This document shows, piece by piece, positions 5,298 to 7,769 of a stretch of 7,769 nucleotides of DNA. Every line of letters begins with the position of its first letter. The stretch's first letter is position 1. The DNA is from DASTCC01 sp035711465. Lineage in GTDB: Bacteria; Acidobacteriota; Vicinamibacteria; Vicinamibacterales; SCN-69-37. The DNA is taken from assembly GCA_035711465.1 (NCBI GenBank), contig DASTCC010000136.1, forward strand, positions 1 through 7,769. The letters run 5' to 3'. The notes under the pieces are model-generated. The model ran no database searches. It was not told where the DNA came from and was given only the letters and a program-made list of their open reading frames with translations. Made by a program: the position numbers and the translations under genes.

Positions 5298-6980
5298 ATG
5301 CGCATCTTCTCGACGGACCACAAGATCGTCGGTCTGCAGTACGGAATCACCAGCGCCGCGTTTCTGTTCCTGGGGTTTCTCCTGATTCTGCTCGTCCGCT
5401 GGCAGCTGGCGTGGCCGGCCGCGCCGGTGCCGATCGTCGGCGGATGGCTCGGCGACCAGAACGCGCCCGGCGGCATCATCCTGCCCGAGTTCTACAACCA
5501 GCTCGGCGCGATGCACGGCACGATCATGGTGTTCCTCGCCATCGTGCCGCTGGCGGTCGGCGCCTTCGGCAACTACCTGGTGCCGCTGATGATCGGCGCT
5601 CCAGACATGGCGTTTCCGCGCTGGAACATGGCCAGCTACTGGCTCTATCTCTCCGGCGGCCTGATCATGATCGCCGGCTTCGTCCTGCCCGGCGGCGCCG
5701 CCTCTTCGGGGTGGACGTCCTACCCGCCGCTCGCCAACATCGCGACGATGGGCCAGACCGCGTGGCTCCTCGGCATGTTCGTCCTCATCCTGTCTTCGCT
5801 CGTCGGCTCGATCAACATGATCGTGACCATCGTCCAGCTCCGCGCCCCGGGACTGACGATGATGCGGCTGCCCTTCTTCATCTGGGCGCAGCTGGTGACG
5901 TCATTCCTGTTGCTGCTTGCGTTCCCGCCGCTGCAAGCCGCGGCGGTGCTGCAGACGATGGATCGGGTCGCCGGCTCCAGCTTCTTCATGCCCTCCGGGC
6001 TCGTCGTCTCCGGACAGATCGTGCAGAACGCCGGCGGCGGCAGCCCGATTCTGTGGCAGCACCTGTTCTGGTTTCTCGCCCACCCCGAGGTCTACGTCCT
6101 GATCCTCCCCGCCCTCGGCATCGTCGCCGAGGTGATCGCGAATGCCATCCGCAAGCCGCTGTGGGGCTATCGCGCGATGGTCGGCTCGGCGGTGTTCATG
6201 GGGTTCATGTCGTTCCTGGTCTGGGCGCATCACATGTTCCTGACCGGCATGGGTCCGACGATGAGCGCGTTCTTCCAGGTGACGACGATGATCATCTCCG
6301 TGCCGTCGGTGGTCATCGTCTCGTCGCTGCTGCTCTCGCTGTACGGCGGGTCGATCCGGTTCACGGTGCCGGCGTTGTTTGCGCTCGCGTTCCTGCCGAT
6401 GTTCGGCATCGGCGGCCTCACGGGGCTGCCGCTCGGGCTCGCGGCCACCGACATCCCGCTGCACGACACCAACTACGTCGTCGGACACTTTCACTTCGTC
6501 GTCGCCCCCGGCACGCTGTTCGCCATCTTCGCCGGCATCTATTATTGGTTCCCGAAAATCACGGGACGGCAGATGAATGAAGCGCTCGGGCGCCTGCACT
6601 TCTGGGGATCGCTCATCGCGATGAACGCGATCTTCCTGCCGATGTTCGTGCAGGGACTTTACGGCGTCAATCGGCGCCTGTACGACGCTGGACGCACTTA
6701 CTCCTATTTCAAGGGCCTCGAAGGCACGTTCACGCTGCAGGCGTGGGCGGCCGGACTGCTGGCGCTGGTGCAGATCGTGTTTCTCGTCAACCTGGCATGG
6801 AGCCTCGTCCGCGGACGCCGCACCGACGAGAACCCGTGGCAGGCGACGACGCTCGAGTGGACGACCGCATCGCCGCCGCCGCACGACAACTTCGCGGCGG
6901 CGCCGACGGTAAGGCGCGGTCCCTATGACTACTCGGTGCCGGGCGCGCCGCGCGATTTCCTGATGCAGACCGAGGCGTGA
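5298..6980 (+). CDS. ctaD: Haem-copper oxidase subunit I lacking the K-pathway lysine
   Basis: A 560-residue, roughly 12-helix catalytic subunit of an aa3-like terminal oxidase, which reduces O2 to water. Ligands are complete: low-spin haem His73 and His399, high-spin haem His397, CuB His262, His311 and His312, and the cross-link Tyr266 in AHPEVY. HD at 389-390 (magnesium site) and Arg459-Arg460 (haem propionates) are present. D-pathway residues Asn92, Asp103, Asn110, Ser166-Ser167 and Glu264 are kept. The K pathway is not: Ile340 replaces the lysine (Lys362 in Rhodobacter sphaeroides numbering), Ala277 replaces Ser299, and Ser337 replaces Thr359. From Tyr288 to Arg482 the offset to the Rhodobacter numbering is a constant 22, so these assignments need no gaps. 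The start at 5298 gives the family-typical MRIFSTDHKIVGLQY; an ATG at 5283 would overlap the possible -10. It is first in its operon, 25 bases before subunit III. Confidence 0.95.
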   Translation: MRIFSTDHKIVGLQYGITSAAFLFLGFLLILLVRWQLAWPAAPVPIVGGWLGDQNAPGGIILPEFYNQLGAMHGTIMVFLAIVPLAVGAFGNYLVPLMIGAPDMAFPRWNMASYWLYLSGGLIMIAGFVLPGGAASSGWTSYPPLANIATMGQTAWLLGMFVLILSSLVGSINMIVTIVQLRAPGLTMMRLPFFIWAQLVTSFLLLLAFPPLQAAAVLQTMDRVAGSSFFMPSGLVVSGQIVQNAGGGSPILWQHLFWFLAHPEVYVLILPALGIVAEVIANAIRKPLWGYRAMVGSAVFMGFMSFLVWAHHMFLTGMGPTMSAFFQVTTMIISVPSVVIVSSLLLSLYGGSIRFTVPALFALAFLPMFGIGGLTGLPLGLAATDIPLHDTNYVVGHFHFVVAPGTLFAIFAGIYYWFPKITGRQMNEALGRLHFWGSLIAMNAIFLPMFVQGLYGVNRRLYDAGRTYSYFKGLEGTFTLQAWAAGLLALVQIVFLVNLAWSLVRGRRTDENPWQATTLEWTTASPPPHDNFAAAPTVRRGPYDYSVPGAPRDFLMQTEA

Positions 6981-7005
6981 CGGAGAGCGCGAGCAGCCGG
7001 ACGCG

Positions 7006-7593
7006 ATGACGATTCCCTATACGGTCGATCGGCGGCCCGACACCGGCGTGAGCAACGTCACGCTCGGAGTCTGGCTGTTCCTGGCGTCGGAAGTGATGCT
7101 GTTCGGGGCGCTGTTCTCCGCCTACGCCCTGCTGCGGTCGTCGTCGCCGTCGTGGCCGTCGGGCCTCGAGACGTTGAGCCTGACGTTCGGCGCCGGCAAC
7201 ACCGCGATCCTCGTCATCGCGACGATGCTGGCGTGGCAGTCGCGCAGAGCGGCGATGGCGGCGCCGGCATCGATCGCGGCGGTGCGTGGCTGGCTGCTGG
7301 CGGCCACGACCGCTGGCGCCGCGTTCGTCGTCGTCAAAGGGCTCGAGTATCGCGGCGAGATCGCGCGCGGGCTGGTGCCCTCGGTCAACACGTTCGTCGC
7401 GATGTACTTCGTGCTGACCGGACTGCACGCGGTTCACGTCGTCGGCGGCATGATCGCGAACCTCTGGGCCGCGGCTGGCGCCGTGCGTGTCGGGGCGCCG
7501 ATGACGGCCGGACGCGTCCGAGCGATCACGCTCTACTGGGCGTTCGTGGATCTCGTGTGGCTCGTGATCCTGGTGTCGATGTATCTGACATGA
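7006..7593 (+). CDS. ctaE: Cytochrome c oxidase subunit III (five-helix type)
   Basis: A 195-residue integral-membrane subunit III with about five helices, the short form common in bacterial oxidases. It supports proton uptake and stability of subunit I. Family marks are WLFLASEVMLFGALFSAY (Glu29), Asn65-Thr66, KGLEY (Glu114), FVLTGLHAVHVVGG (His141, His144) and YWAFVDLVWLVILVSMYL (Asp182, Trp185). In the last motif the usual YWHFVD histidine is Ala179. The ATG at 7006 follows the subunit I stop by 25 bases; a GGAGAG at 6982-6987 is too distant to be a normal ribosome-binding site. The N-terminal YTVDRRPDTGVSN is a style I associate with Acidobacteriota oxidases, from memory. Its stop codon overlaps the start of the next gene. 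Confidence 0.95.
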   Translation: MTIPYTVDRRPDTGVSNVTLGVWLFLASEVMLFGALFSAYALLRSSSPSWPSGLETLSLTFGAGNTAILVIATMLAWQSRRAAMAAPASIAAVRGWLLAATTAGAAFVVVKGLEYRGEIARGLVPSVNTFVAMYFVLTGLHAVHVVGGMIANLWAAAGAVRVGAPMTAGRVRAITLYWAFVDLVWLVILVSMYLT

Positions 7594-7769
7594 GCTGGTC
7601 CGCACTCGTGATCGCCTGGGCCTGTCCGGTCTGCTTCCGCGTCGAAGACGGCGCGACGGCCGACGGCGTCCGCGCCGCCGTCATCGTGCTGATGTCGGTC
7701 ACGCTGGCGGTGCTGAGCGGCTTCGCGGCGTTCATCGCGAGGTGGTATAGGGGGACGGAGCCCTTTTCC
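7590..7769 (+). CDS. Small CPVC-motif membrane protein, 5' part
   Basis: The ATG at 7590 overlaps the subunit III stop in an ATGA junction, a classic sign of translational coupling. Sixty codons are visible and the frame is still open at the window end. A hydrophobic N terminus leads into ACPVCFRVEDG (Cys12, Cys15), and one clear transmembrane helix covers about 28-51. The basic RWYRG after the helix predicts a cytoplasmic C-terminal side, which would put the cysteines on the periplasmic side. CPVC lacks the following His of a c-type haem site, so a metal (copper?) or thiol-redox role is more likely. I recall similar small CxVCF proteins beside acidobacterial oxidase genes but know no assigned function. 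It may be an accessory or assembly subunit; that is inference. Confidence 0.7.
   Translation, partial: MSWSALVIAWACPVCFRVEDGATADGVRAAVIVLMSVTLAVLSGFAAFIARWYRGTEPFS

Noticed and set aside
5237..5479. Extending the minus-strand membrane protein upstream to 5479
   Set aside because: The extra N terminus would lie antisense to the conserved start of subunit I and has no family character. The GTG at 5236 leaves a sensible N terminus before the first helix.
6288..6356. The missing K-pathway lysine as a local frameshift or misalignment
   Set aside because: The frame is continuous with conserved motifs on both sides, and the spacing to Tyr266, His311/312 and His397/399 matches canonical enzymes exactly.
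5901..7605. Long minus-strand frames opposite oxidase subunits I and III
   Set aside because: The plus strand encodes unmistakable oxidase subunits; the reverse frames give charged low-complexity products with no start context.

Overview
This GC-rich bacterial window holds eight genes and a few compact regulatory sites. Three things suggest an Acidobacteriota-like soil bacterium, possibly near Vicinamibacteria: a MacB/FtsX permease of the kind expanded in that phylum, a subunit III of a style I associate with it, and short AGTTCTCAG-type intergenic repeats. This is inference from gene style; there is no rRNA or other phylogenetic marker.

Layout. (1) 2-1114 (+) is the 3' part of an FtsX/MacB-type ABC permease. 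(2) 1115-1222 is a convergent intergenic gap filled by an AT-richer inverted and direct repeat. (3) 1223-2278 (-) is a marR-doxX pair. A MarR regulator lies upstream of a DoxX membrane protein, and each has its own promoter. Both promoters carry a nearly identical palindromic box in the -35/-10 spacer, which strongly suggests that the MarR protein controls itself and doxX. (4) 2329-2787 (+) is a small secreted protein of unknown function. Its 3' end overlaps, tail to tail, the next gene. (5) 2717-5236 (-) is a large polytopic membrane protein that resembles GT-C glycosyltransferases, with a soluble C-terminal beta-rich region. (6) 5298-7769 (+) is a terminal oxidase operon: haem-copper oxidase subunit I, subunit III, and the start of a small CPVC-containing membrane protein that is translationally coupled to subunit III and runs off the window.

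The most interesting signal is in subunit I. All haem and CuB ligands, the His-Tyr motif and the main D-pathway residues are present. The residues lining the canonical K proton pathway are not: the key lysine is Ile340, and the equivalents of two helper residues are Ala277 and Ser337. The alignment around these positions needs no gaps, so the loss is not an alignment artefact. Subunit III has also lost a commonly conserved histidine, and subunit II is absent from the visible part of the operon. This points to a divergent A-type-like oxidase that must load protons differently, perhaps together with the small CPVC protein.

No tRNA, rRNA, CRISPR array, insertion sequence or phage gene was seen. 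Besides 1115-1222, the noncoding stretches are all short: 1670-1729, 2243-2328, 5237-5297 and 6981-7005.
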